This document shows, piece after piece, positions 23,849 through 31,435 of a stretch of 31,474 nt of DNA (position 1 is the stretch's first letter; each line of letters begins with the position of its first letter). The position numbers and the translations under genes were made by a program. The stretch covers positions 1-31,474 of IMG/VR virus record IMGVR_UViG_3300012920_000150; one strand, given 5' to 3'. The notes under the pieces were generated by a model, which saw nothing but the letters and a program-made list of their open reading frames with translations, had not been told where the DNA came from and made no database searches. The stretch comes from a virus.

Positions 23849-24014
23849 CCCCCATTATTTTTTTAAACTCTTTTTCATCCATACGTTCCATCATTAGCCC
23901 CAACTTTGCTAACCTATATTCTATCAAGGATTGTCCTAACCACCTGATACCCAAGGATATACTAACAAAAGCAAAACTAACAACGAGGATGATATTAAGT
24001 ATGTTGTATTCCAT
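23832..24014 (-). CDS. Small membrane protein (60 aa)
   Basis: From ATG at 24014 it encodes 60 residues: MEYNILNIILVVSFAFVSIS begins one strong N-terminal transmembrane helix (about residues 5-28). A short cytoplasmic tail follows, rich in Met, Lys and acidic residues (MMERMDEKEFKKIMGDEDDR). The start has an excellent GAGGTG ribosome site; the open frame upstream to 24137 lies inside the nuclease gene and is ignored. It overlaps both neighbours. Small membrane proteins in this region of T7-like phages often affect host functions or superinfection; none is recognised here. Confidence 0.65.
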   Translation of the reverse strand: MEYNILNIILVVSFAFVSISLGIRWLGQSLIEYRLAKLGLMMERMDEKEFKKIMGDEDDR

Positions 24015-24411
24015 CGTCACCTCTTGTGTGATGTTTTTGAAAACGCATCTTTCTAGTCTTAGCGTCAAAGACAATGTATTGGACACCCATTTCTTTTTGA
24101 AGCTTAGTCCTACCACTAGCGTTAGTTGTATAATCACTACTGTTAGACTTCACATCAAATAGGTATACTTCATTGTCTTTAATACCTACCATATCAACAG
24201 CGCCTGTTGACCCTGCATTGTAGAAGACTTCAAAGCCTTCATCCCATAACCATGTAATTGCATATAGTTCTGCAAGGTCACCTATCCTACTCTTATCAGT
24301 GAGTGTCTGCCCAACTCGTTCCGATTTGATATTCGGAGTCAAGCGGACATTTGAAGTTAAAAGTTCGCTCTGTTTCTTTAATGGCCTCTTTAGTGATTGC
24401 ACCAATAGCAT
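23995..24411 (-). CDS. PD-(D/E)XK nuclease-like protein overlapping the DNA polymerase end
   Basis: Counted from ATG at 24411 (138 residues), the core is SRIGDLAELYAITWLWDEGF, then STGAVDMVGIK and YLFDVKSN. This gives Glu48, Asp73 and Asp86-x-Lys88, the PD-(D/E)XK arrangement of small resolvase-like or restriction-like nucleases. The core begins right after the polymerase stop, but no ATG, GTG or TTG exists there. The start must lie inside the polymerase gene: 24411 (AAGGG about eight bases upstream) or 24447, giving overlaps of 116 or 152 bases. The N-terminal 35 residues are basic and may be mere overlap. A likely role is recombination or DNA-end processing. Confidence 0.7.
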   Translation of the reverse strand: MLLVQSLKRPLKKQSELLTSNVRLTPNIKSERVGQTLTDKSRIGDLAELYAITWLWDEGFEVFYNAGSTGAVDMVGIKDNEVYLFDVKSNSSDYTTNASGRTKLQKEMGVQYIVFDAKTRKMRFQKHHTRGDDGIQHT

Positions 24412-26020
24412 CCTCAAGCCCTTTTTTAACCAAGATTTGAACTTCATCGTGTACAAACGCCACTATCGAAACTTCTTCGTTAGTGTAGCCTTTACTTCTT
24501 ATCATATTTTCTACAGTTGCATACCACTTCTTACAAATGATAGCCCCTGCTGATTGAAGTAATGTATTCAACGCTGCATGGGGGTGACGGATAGGTATAA
24601 GCCTACCGTCTAAACCGTTAATAAACTTATCCCCTTGCTGCTGTTCTAATCTCATGTTTAGAGCTTCTGTTAGTTTCTTTAACGCAGGAGTCTTAGCTAG
24701 AAAGCGTTTCTTAATCTGGCCTCCCTCCTTTGCACCCTTGCCAATGATCTGGCCTATCTTCTCGTTACCTGCACCGTACAAAAAGCCGTAAATAAATGTC
24801 TTAGCTTGAGGTCGTGTATCAAGCCCTGCCGCTTCTTGGTTGGCGGTGTGTATATCACCTTCAAGTATCTCTTTACCATACTTACCACCATCATATCGGT
24901 TCATGTAGTGTGCTAGACACCGCAACTCAAGTCCGCTTGCGTCTGCTCCAAGCAATGAGTAACCTTCTGGGGCGTGGAACAACTCCCTACATTCCTTGCC
25001 AAAAGCTGCTCCTGTTGATGGGACTTGTGCCACGTTAGGGTCGCTATGTGTACAGCGAGAAGTGACAGCACCCATGTGGTTAACACGCCCATGAATACGG
25101 CCTTCTTTTTCGAGCTTAAGCCACGCTTGTTTCCCATTTCCTAATTGTCCTAATCTTTTGTTCAACATTAAATACTCTGTCAGTAGACGAGCTTCGGGCA
25201 TATCAATTCCTGCCAGAATTTTTTCGTCAATTTTTGGGTCACCTGACGGAGTAAACTCTTTTGGCTTCCAACCTTTCTTCTGTAGTCTGTCTGCTATCTG
25301 TTGTCTAGATGCAGGGTTGAATGGAATAACTTTCGTTTTCGTTTTCAACTCGACTATCGTTGGAGGTAGGTTATCAACCAACTCTGTCTCTATCTCTTGC
25401 TTACGTGCTGATAGTTTCGTGTAAAGCTGTTGTGCCTTATCGACATCAAAGGGAAACCCTGTGTGTTGCTGCTTGATGAGAAGTCGGTTCATCTCATGCT
25501 CTAGCTGCATCGGTTCTTCAGGGTAGTTCTTTTGCTTTATCAACTCATACAGCTTGACGTTCAACGCTACGTCTTGTACGCAATACTCAAGCATCTCTGG
25601 CGTGTAATGCTCCCACGCACCGTCATGCTCTCCGTAATCACCTTTGTTAAACTTTAAGCGTTGTCCCCAAGCCTTAAGAGAGTGCGAACCAATTAAATTA
25701 CTATCAACAGTACGTTTAAGTAAGTCTTTCTCTTTGAGGTTAGGCCATATCAACCTTGATGCAACAAGTGTGTCGTATACTTGTCCATAGTAGTCGAAGT
25801 CATAGAGCTTTTTTAACACAGGCAGGTCGTAAGCCATGATGTTGTGACCACCAATAACCCCACCATAAGACTCTTGTTCCTTTAAAATATCTAATGCGAC
25901 ATCTAGTTGTGTTGGGTCGAACCTCCAGACATTGCCTGAGTTAGTATCCTGCATCACAATACAGTGAACAGCCGTCACGTCATCAAGTAAGTTGTCTGCT
26001 TCTAAATCAAATATAATCAT
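24296..26020 (-). CDS. DNA polymerase, T7 gp5-like (family A) without thioredoxin-binding insertion
   Basis: A 574-residue replicative polymerase (T7 gp5 is 704). The 3'-5' exonuclease residues are present: Asp5 and Glu7 (FDLEAD), Asp65 (AYDLP), Asp150 (CVQDV). Polymerase motif A is GADASGLELRCLAHYM (Asp360), motif B RPQAKTFIYGFLYG (Lys407, Tyr411) and motif C VHDE (Asp525). Between residues 212 and 233 there is only a short linker where T7 has the roughly 75-residue thioredoxin-binding loop. Processivity must therefore come from another source. The gene follows primase-helicase and the 54-residue gene, and its end overlaps the nuclease gene. ATG at 26020 is preceded by GAGAGGG. Confidence 0.95.
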   Translation of the reverse strand: MIIFDLEADNLLDDVTAVHCIVMQDTNSGNVWRFDPTQLDVALDILKEQESYGGVIGGHNIMAYDLPVLKKLYDFDYYGQVYDTLVASRLIWPNLKEKDLLKRTVDSNLIGSHSLKAWGQRLKFNKGDYGEHDGAWEHYTPEMLEYCVQDVALNVKLYELIKQKNYPEEPMQLEHEMNRLLIKQQHTGFPFDVDKAQQLYTKLSARKQEIETELVDNLPPTIVELKTKTKVIPFNPASRQQIADRLQKKGWKPKEFTPSGDPKIDEKILAGIDMPEARLLTEYLMLNKRLGQLGNGKQAWLKLEKEGRIHGRVNHMGAVTSRCTHSDPNVAQVPSTGAAFGKECRELFHAPEGYSLLGADASGLELRCLAHYMNRYDGGKYGKEILEGDIHTANQEAAGLDTRPQAKTFIYGFLYGAGNEKIGQIIGKGAKEGGQIKKRFLAKTPALKKLTEALNMRLEQQQGDKFINGLDGRLIPIRHPHAALNTLLQSAGAIICKKWYATVENMIRSKGYTNEEVSIVAFVHDEVQILVKKGLEDAIGAITKEAIKETERTFNFKCPLDSEYQIGTSWADTH

Positions 26021-26063
26021 AATACCCTCTCGCTGGAGTGGAAATCCCCGAACCGTTCGGAGC

Positions 26064-26228
26064 TTAATGTTTAGTTTCTTGTGCTGCTAGTTCTTCTTCA
26101 TAAATTTCACAGAACTCTCGGTACGTTGGTATCTCTTCTGAGCCTATAGCTAGTAACATCTGTTTAAGTATTCTGTAAGCTGCCATAACTTTTAACTCAT
26201 TAACTTCTTCATAATCTTCTAACGACAT
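26064..26228 (-). CDS. Small acidic helical protein (54 aa)
   Basis: A short gene between primase-helicase and DNA polymerase. It encodes 54 residues: MSLEDYEEVNELKVMAAYRI, then a helix-prone LKQMLLAIGSEEIP and an acidic end (EIYEEELAAQETKH). The ATG at 26228 lies nine bases after the helicase stop and has a GGGGAAGG ribosome site. There are no cysteines and no membrane segment. I recognise no family. Its acidic nature and place may suit a replisome accessory or an inhibitor of a host protein, but that is only a guess. Confidence 0.55.
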   Translation of the reverse strand: MSLEDYEEVNELKVMAAYRILKQMLLAIGSEEIPTYREFCEIYEEELAAQETKH

Positions 26229-26237
26229 AGCCTTCCC

Positions 26238-27815
26238 CTAAAATGGTACATCATAATCTTCAGCCATACGACCTGTCTCTTTCGAGTAGATCAACTGACC
26301 TGCAACTCCTGTCTCGCCACTCCATCGGTTCTTGAGTATGCGTAGTGTGGTCTTGTTAGAATCTTCAGGGTCTTGCTGATTACGTTCAAGACCAATAACA
26401 ATATCGGACAACTGACCTATTGCTGCTGAACCTCTAAGCTGAGACAACGAAGTGACGACACCTTCTTCGTGTCCCTTGTCACCTGATGGTCGTCTTAGGT
26501 GTGAGACAACAATCATACCAATGTTAAGCTCCTCTGTAATAGAGCGAAGCCTAGTCATTAATGTGTCTATTGTCCTACGTTCATCACCACCATCCATACC
26601 ACTAACTACAATACTAATGTGATCTAGGATAATGTACTGACAACCACAGCCACGAGCAAGGTAACGTATCTTACCTAACAAGTTATCTGACTCAGTAGAA
26701 CCCCAGTGATCATACATGAACACTCGGCCTGTTCCTAGAGTAGCATCAAAAGCTTCCCTGAGTTCAGCCTCACGCACATCTTCAAGATGCACGAGCTTGT
26801 TCAAGTGTAAGGACATCAATCCCTGAGCTGTGCGTTTACTGGATTCCTCCAACGCAACATAGCCTATGGTAGCGCCCTCGTTCAGTAGATGATATGCAAA
26901 CTCTCGTGTGAGTTGACTCTTACCTAATCCTGATCCTGCTGTTACAGTAACTATCTCGCCTAACCTACACCCACCTATCTTTTCGTTTAAAGCAGAGTAA
27001 GGGTAAGGTACAGTGTGTACGTGTTTCTCTGTTGATACCTCTTCCCACAAGTCAGCACCGTTGATGATACCGTCAGGTTGGAAACTCTTTGCACCCCAGA
27101 ACGCATCGATTAACTCAGCAGTACGACCTGCCATAAGCATATCACTAGCATCCTTGAGGGGTAGTTTAGCTATCTTCGCCTTACGAGGAGAGAGTAGAGC
27201 CGCACACTCAAGTGCTGCTTTCTGGCCTACCTCATCGTTATCAAACATAAAGACTACAGAGTCAAAACCCTCTAGCCATTCGATAGCTTGTTTGATGTCA
27301 CGCTTAGCACCAGCAGCTCCTGTCTTAACGGAGACTACAGGCCACTTATGCTCGAAAGCTTGAGACAACGACAATGCGTCCAGCTCACCCTCAACTATTG
27401 TGATTGACTTCCCTTTGTCTCTCCAGAGCCATTGTCCGTAGAGACCTGCTTCTTTGAGGTTACCTCGCACTGAGAATTTTTTTCCTGCCATCCGTACTTT
27501 TTGACCGACAGTTTCGCCTTGCGGGGTTTTGTGATTTGCAATCTGCGCTGTCTTACCATTGACCTCTCCAACTAAGTAGTCCCAGAACTGGGTTGTCTTT
27601 TGCGTCAGCTTTCTTTTTGCTAAATGTTCACTCGTACCTGTTACAAAATTGTTGGGCTTCAACTCTACCACTTTAGCCTCCTCTTGGGATTGCCCGTATG
27701 TTTCACACGCAAAGCAATACGTGTGTCCGTCAGAGTACAAGCTGTTTGCATCTGACGAACCACACTTATCACAAGGAGTGTGCATTATAAACTCACTCTC
27801 CTGAGAGCCACTCAT
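26238..27815 (-). CDS. Primase-helicase, T7 gp4-like
   Basis: From ATG at 27815 this is 525 residues (T7 gp4A is 566). The zinc-binding domain has Cys15, Cys18, Cys34 and Cys37 (PCDKCGSSDANSLYSDGHTY), nearly the T7 spacing. The TOPRIM-type primase core shows IVEGELDAL and MFDNDEVG. The helicase has Walker A GSGLGKS and the Walker B region YIILDHIS, then SHLRRPSGDK and LRGSAAIGQLSD. The frame opens at 27869, but the later ATG matches the T7 N-terminus layout and gives only a 23-base overlap with endonuclease I. It unwinds DNA and primes the lagging strand for the polymerase encoded just downstream. Confidence 0.95.
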   Translation of the reverse strand: MSGSQESEFIMHTPCDKCGSSDANSLYSDGHTYCFACETYGQSQEEAKVVELKPNNFVTGTSEHLAKRKLTQKTTQFWDYLVGEVNGKTAQIANHKTPQGETVGQKVRMAGKKFSVRGNLKEAGLYGQWLWRDKGKSITIVEGELDALSLSQAFEHKWPVVSVKTGAAGAKRDIKQAIEWLEGFDSVVFMFDNDEVGQKAALECAALLSPRKAKIAKLPLKDASDMLMAGRTAELIDAFWGAKSFQPDGIINGADLWEEVSTEKHVHTVPYPYSALNEKIGGCRLGEIVTVTAGSGLGKSQLTREFAYHLLNEGATIGYVALEESSKRTAQGLMSLHLNKLVHLEDVREAELREAFDATLGTGRVFMYDHWGSTESDNLLGKIRYLARGCGCQYIILDHISIVVSGMDGGDERRTIDTLMTRLRSITEELNIGMIVVSHLRRPSGDKGHEEGVVTSLSQLRGSAAIGQLSDIVIGLERNQQDPEDSNKTTLRILKNRWSGETGVAGQLIYSKETGRMAEDYDVPF

Positions 27816-28170
27816 CTGGAATAATTTCCTCCGCATATATAAACCCATGTCTTTCTGCCCATTCAGCACAAGTCATTTTAGTGCCATCTTTTCGCCTCTT
27901 AGCACCTTGCACAGTGCTGTTGTTCCTTTGAAATAAAAAACGTATGTCCAAATCAGGGTGTTGTTCCTTCATGCTTCTCATCTTACGTTGAGCATCTTGT
28001 CTAAAGTAACCCTTCACCTCAATGTACATATCACCTATTTTTAAATCAGGTATGTAATTACGCTCGACCACATAGGGCAGCTTACAAGGTTCATACTCAT
28101 AAGCCACCCCTCTGGCATCGAGGTTCTGCTGAACACGTTCTTCTAAGGTTGACCTAGAAGTCGCCTTCAT
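27793..28170 (-). CDS. Endonuclease I (Holliday junction resolvase), T7 gp3-like
   Basis: From ATG at 28170 it encodes 125 residues (T7 gp3 is 149). The catalytic set is visible: Glu10 (STLEERV), Glu25 (VAYEYEP), Asp42 (YIPDLKIG), Glu51 and Lys53 (YIEVKG), with spacing close to T7 (Glu20, Glu35, Asp55, Glu65, Lys67). The QHPDLDIRFLFQ and EWAERHGFIYA stretches are also family-typical. It resolves branched DNA and breaks down host DNA. The open frame upstream to 28275 lies in the SSB gene and is rejected; the chosen ATG has a strong GAGGAGG site inside the SSB end. Confidence 0.92.
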   Translation of the reverse strand: MKATSRSTLEERVQQNLDARGVAYEYEPCKLPYVVERNYIPDLKIGDMYIEVKGYFRQDAQRKMRSMKEQHPDLDIRFLFQRNNSTVQGAKRRKDGTKMTCAEWAERHGFIYAEEIIPDEWLSGE

Positions 28171-28765
28171 CAGCAAATACCTCCTCTTGGGCGGTTTCAT
28201 TTGTGGTGGGGGCAACATAACCGTCCTCTTCATCGAACACGGAGCTTGCGGAGTTACCGTATTCAATAAGATCAATGACCTGAACTGCCTTCAGGCGTAA
28301 CGAGACACCAGCTTTCTTCGTGCTAGGCATGACGTAGGGTACAGGTTCAAAGGCAACCTTCACCTTAGACCCGTTACCAATAAGGACACTCTTGTCCATT
28401 GGCTTAACCTTAGCATCAAACACGGCAGGTTCTTGTTCGTAGTAAGTGCCATCACGCTTTCTTACTTTAGCTTTCAACTTAAACTTGAACTCTACATTAC
28501 CAGTATCATCTCCTGTTTCCCTATCATAGACAGGTTGACAAACAGGTTGTGTGGTCAGCGTGTTCTTGAGGCGTGGGTCTTTTTCCACAGCTTCTGCAAA
28601 CTTCGCTTGAACTATTGATTCTAGTTTCTCACACATCTGAGCAGACTCAGCTACAGGCATTTGGATGTTGATGGAATAATCACCATCTGGATTAAACTTC
28701 GTGTCAGGCTCAGTTACCTTTGCCCACATAGCTGTACCTGCAATCTTCATAATATTTTTAGCCAT
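28154..28765 (-). CDS. Single-stranded DNA-binding protein, T7 gp2.5-like
   Basis: A 203-residue protein (T7 gp2.5 is 232) with an OB-fold-like body. Key stretches are DTKFNPDGDYSINIQMP near residue 21, then PVYDRETGDDTGNVEFKFK and KVAFEPVPYVMPSTKKAGVS. A strongly acidic C-terminal tail ends in a single Phe (EEVFADEGDF). Acidic tail plus terminal aromatic is the T7 gp2.5 hallmark for contacts with polymerase and helicase. It is the first gene after the candidate phage promoter, with a leader of about 40 bases and an AGGAAA ribosome site. It overlaps endonuclease I by 17 bases. Confidence 0.9.
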   Translation of the reverse strand: MAKNIMKIAGTAMWAKVTEPDTKFNPDGDYSINIQMPVAESAQMCEKLESIVQAKFAEAVEKDPRLKNTLTTQPVCQPVYDRETGDDTGNVEFKFKLKAKVRKRDGTYYEQEPAVFDAKVKPMDKSVLIGNGSKVKVAFEPVPYVMPSTKKAGVSLRLKAVQVIDLIEYGNSASSVFDEEDGYVAPTTNETAQEEVFADEGDF

Positions 28766-28804
28766 ATTTAATATTTCCTATATAGTTTAGTTGAATGGGG
28801 GAGG

Positions 28805-28824
28805 GCTATACTGCACCTTTTGGA
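28805..28824 (-). promoter_or_regulatory. Candidate phage RNA polymerase promoter (middle genes)
   Basis: On the minus strand AAAAGGTGCAGTAT (28821-28808) is followed by AGCCC. It lies between the RNA polymerase stop and the SSB start, where T7 also places phage promoters. The 14 bases are identical to those at 20411-20398. It resembles the SP6 promoter core. The remaining bases of this 59-base gap are the AT-rich SSB leader. Confidence 0.6.
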
Positions 28825-30489
28825 TTAGGCGAAAAAATAGTCACTCCGTAACACTTCATTTAAGTCAAGGTCTCCTTTCTCTGGTGGTTGTGGAATAACC
28901 ACATCATTCGGTAACGTGGTTACTGCGGATTCGTAGATACTGAGAAGTACGTCATTGTCTTGATATAGTTTGACAAAAGCCTCTCGTAATCTCTTGTTTA
29001 ATAACGGCATATTGGTGCTGTGTGTAGCGTATGAGTCATGCACCATTGCAAAGTCAATTATACCATCCTTGAGACACTCATGTACAGTCATGGTCAAAGC
29101 TGCTGCATCAAGTGAATGGACAAAGTTAGGGCTAGCTCCTGACAGAACCTTACGTTTGTCTATGGTGTCCATGATAGCCTCGTTGTAGCTTAGCTGAATT
29201 ATTGACCCACTGATATGTGACTTCACCCTTCTCTTTCTGTTCTCTTTGTAGTCTTGTCTGACAACTAAGTTAGTCGGTGTAGTCCAAGAGAATATAAAAC
29301 CATTCTCAACATACAGCTTAGCTATCTCCTTGATATAATTCATAGCACTAAATGCTGAGACAATGACTTCGCCTATCGCTTGCCATACAAAGCCTGAAAG
29401 GTAAAACGATGGTTGGAAAAACTCATCATTCCAAGGGTTGTTTCCTTTACATTTCTCCTCCAGAGCCTCCTTGATGTACTCCCTACAGGCATGACGAGTG
29501 CCACTGTAAGGTACGATCATCACTGAACGCTTGGTGAGTTTACGACAAATGCCAACTTGTAACAGTTGCCTAGCCATTGGATCGCTTTGTTGCTCTAGTA
29601 ACTTGGTTGTTCTTCGAGCAACATCAGCATAAATATCCTGAGGCTCATCACTAGGGGTCAGATTAACCGCACGACCCCCTTCAGAGTCCCTGAGCATCGC
29701 TGAGAGGTGCTGTAATCCATTACATGATCCATCACTAGCGCAAGGCAAACGTGTCTCATATGGCTCTCCAAAGTCTCTCAGACGTACCTCATTATACTTT
29801 GCCCACTCAGCACACCATGCCAGTGCTTGCCAAGGTTTGTCAGCCTCTTGCCACCACTTACATTCATAAGGGTTATTATAAACAGCAACAGCATTTTCTA
29901 TATTCATATATGCCCACATCTCACGCTCTTCTAGGCTCACCTTGTCCACTCCGAACACATTAGCGCCATGTATGGCTAACCATTGTGCATCTCCGTCATG
30001 GAGAATGGTAGCTGGTCGAGAGAACTCTAGTAGCGCCTTAGAATAATCAGCGTTCTGAGGAGACAGGAACGACTCAACAGGGTACTTACGGCCTCTGAAG
30101 TCACACTGCCACACGAACCAGAAATTGTCCATGTTAGCGTATTCTTCTGCGAGCTGTAATGTACGCTCCACTTGAATACGTTTAGACAGGTTCTTGGCAT
30201 TCTCAGTATGGATAGTGTTACGTAAGGTTTTGAACTCCTTAAACTTTTTTGATTGTTCTTCGTTGAGATGACGAGGCTCAACACTAAAAGGATAGTTAGG
30301 TAATGCTAGGTTATCCCTTGATGGCAACCCCTCCCACCTCTCTCCGCTTTCCCAACAAGTGCGTAGTGTTTCCAAAACAAACTTGTTCACTCTCCAAGGT
30401 GTACGTTGTAATGCGTTTACACATTCGTACTCAAGGGAGTTATCACGGTTGTTGTGATCCTCGACAAATTGTTTTAAGTCGTCTCTCAT
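28825..30489 (-). CDS. T7-type RNA polymerase, C-terminal (catalytic) part of a split gene
   Basis: This 554-residue ORF covers T7 RNA polymerase from about residue 285 to the end. All catalytic residues are present: Asp253 (ASDGSCNGLQH, T7 Asp537), Lys320 and Tyr328 (RKLTKRSVMIVPYSG, T7 Lys631 and Tyr639) and Asp485 (MVHDSY, T7 Asp812). The Gly after the motif B Tyr is Ser-Gly here. The end SDYFFA keeps the C-terminal foot. ATG at 30489 overlaps the TGA of the upstream half (ATGA) in the -1 frame. Either two separate chains assemble, or a frameshift or sequence error joins them. The enzyme should read the 14-base promoters seen downstream. Confidence 0.92.
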   Translation of the reverse strand: MRDDLKQFVEDHNNRDNSLEYECVNALQRTPWRVNKFVLETLRTCWESGERWEGLPSRDNLALPNYPFSVEPRHLNEEQSKKFKEFKTLRNTIHTENAKNLSKRIQVERTLQLAEEYANMDNFWFVWQCDFRGRKYPVESFLSPQNADYSKALLEFSRPATILHDGDAQWLAIHGANVFGVDKVSLEEREMWAYMNIENAVAVYNNPYECKWWQEADKPWQALAWCAEWAKYNEVRLRDFGEPYETRLPCASDGSCNGLQHLSAMLRDSEGGRAVNLTPSDEPQDIYADVARRTTKLLEQQSDPMARQLLQVGICRKLTKRSVMIVPYSGTRHACREYIKEALEEKCKGNNPWNDEFFQPSFYLSGFVWQAIGEVIVSAFSAMNYIKEIAKLYVENGFIFSWTTPTNLVVRQDYKENRKRRVKSHISGSIIQLSYNEAIMDTIDKRKVLSGASPNFVHSLDAAALTMTVHECLKDGIIDFAMVHDSYATHSTNMPLLNKRLREAFVKLYQDNDVLLSIYESAVTTLPNDVVIPQPPEKGDLDLNEVLRSDYFFA

Positions 30490-31268
30490 AGTCCATGTAT
30501 CCTCATAAAAGGTTTCTTGTTGATATGTTCAGAGTAGTAACCACCACCATAAAAAGAATCCCAATCTTTAGGTTCAATAATGCAAGGAGAATAACGTGGT
30601 AGGTTATTCATATTAGCGTTGTTAAATGCCTCAATCCAATCAAGAGTCTCATCAGTAGGGTCAAGGTACGCCACTACTTTTTTCCTAGAATATTTTTTCC
30701 TAACTTTAACAATACCAGTATGCTCAATAATAAGGTTAATCATAAACAAACCAACTTTCATACGATCAGTCTTAGACCATTCGCCTATCTCAATGCCATC
30801 AGACTTCATCTTATGGTTAAGGCCATGACGCTTGTGGTCAAAGCCTTTGTCAGACTTCTTGTTAGCCAGTTTAATCACATTACGAGCTACCTCTGGATCT
30901 TCTTCTATCCACTTGTCCAGCTTGTCCTGAGTCTCTATCTGCTTACCAACATAGAGTGCTACAGCGACCAACCTGCTTACAGATGCAACATGATCCACCA
31001 CAGACAGTAACGACAAGAAGCAAGCCGATGCAGGGTTGACGCTGCTAATTAACTTGTGAACCCTATCGTTATTACCTCTTGGTTTTTTTAATGCTTCCGT
31101 CAAAGCATCAGTCAAGGGTTCACACACTCCCGATATTATTCTCCTACCGTGTTTAGTTTTAGACTCCAAGTTTTTAGCCTGAAGATCATCTTTTTGTTTT
31201 ATATACCTGTCTATTCCCGATTGAACCATGCGATATTCCAGCTCAATCTGTTCCTCTATTGTAGCCAT
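30486..31268 (-). CDS. T7-type RNA polymerase, N-terminal part of a split gene
   Basis: The 260-residue ORF corresponds to the N-terminal promoter- and RNA-binding domain of T7 RNA polymerase (about residues 1-275). Recognisable parts are EALKKPRG and SVNPASACFLSLLSVVD, then the GFDHKRHGLNHKMKSDGIEI region, IEHTGIVKVRKK, and near the end YSPCIIEPKDWDSFYGGGYY, which matches the T7 PCVVPPKPW...GGGYW segment. The last residues KKPFMRIHGL still resemble T7 RPLALVRTH, so conservation reaches almost to the stop. The stop TGA overlaps the ATG of the catalytic half. ATG at 31268 has a GAGGG site and follows the small upstream gene by two bases. Confidence 0.85.
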   Translation of the reverse strand: MATIEEQIELEYRMVQSGIDRYIKQKDDLQAKNLESKTKHGRRIISGVCEPLTDALTEALKKPRGNNDRVHKLISSVNPASACFLSLLSVVDHVASVSRLVAVALYVGKQIETQDKLDKWIEEDPEVARNVIKLANKKSDKGFDHKRHGLNHKMKSDGIEIGEWSKTDRMKVGLFMINLIIEHTGIVKVRKKYSRKKVVAYLDPTDETLDWIEAFNNANMNNLPRYSPCIIEPKDWDSFYGGGYYSEHINKKPFMRIHGL

Positions 31269-31270
31269 GT

Positions 31271-31435
31271 CTAACCCTCATTTTGGGACATAAAATATTT
31301 CTCATACAGAGCATCCTCATCTAAATAATCAGGTATGCTCGATGGCCTGTTTATTTGTATCTTAGCAAGAACATCAGCATACCTTCTGTTGTAATCGGCA
31401 ATAGCCGCATCAGGTATAACTATCTTACTGCTCAT
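31271..31435 (-). CDS. Small hypothetical protein before the RNA polymerase (54 aa)
   Basis: From ATG at 31435 the product is 54 residues: MSSKIVIPDAAIADYNRRYA, then DVLAKIQINRPSSIPDYLD and an acidic, aromatic end (DALYEKYFMSQNEG). No domain is recognised. An earlier in-frame ATG (31459) lacks a ribosome site, while 31435 has GAGGAGC about ten bases upstream and overlaps the end of the preceding gene by only 11 bases. It lies two bases before the RNA polymerase start and probably belongs to the early operon. T7-like phages often have small early proteins of host take-over here. Confidence 0.5.
   Translation of the reverse strand: MSSKIVIPDAAIADYNRRYADVLAKIQINRPSSIPDYLDEDALYEKYFMSQNEG

Noticed and set aside
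26048-26060. Small palindrome CCGAACGGTTCGG before the DNA polymerase gene
   Set aside because: Too short and without a T-run or known operator; it could be chance in a 43-base gap.
27013-27363. Plus-strand frame of 116 codons
   Set aside because: Antisense to the primase-helicase; composition reflects the other strand.
28801-28805. Possible start of a separate gene in the gap between RNA polymerase and SSB
   Set aside because: No frame with a start and useful length fits in the 59 bases.
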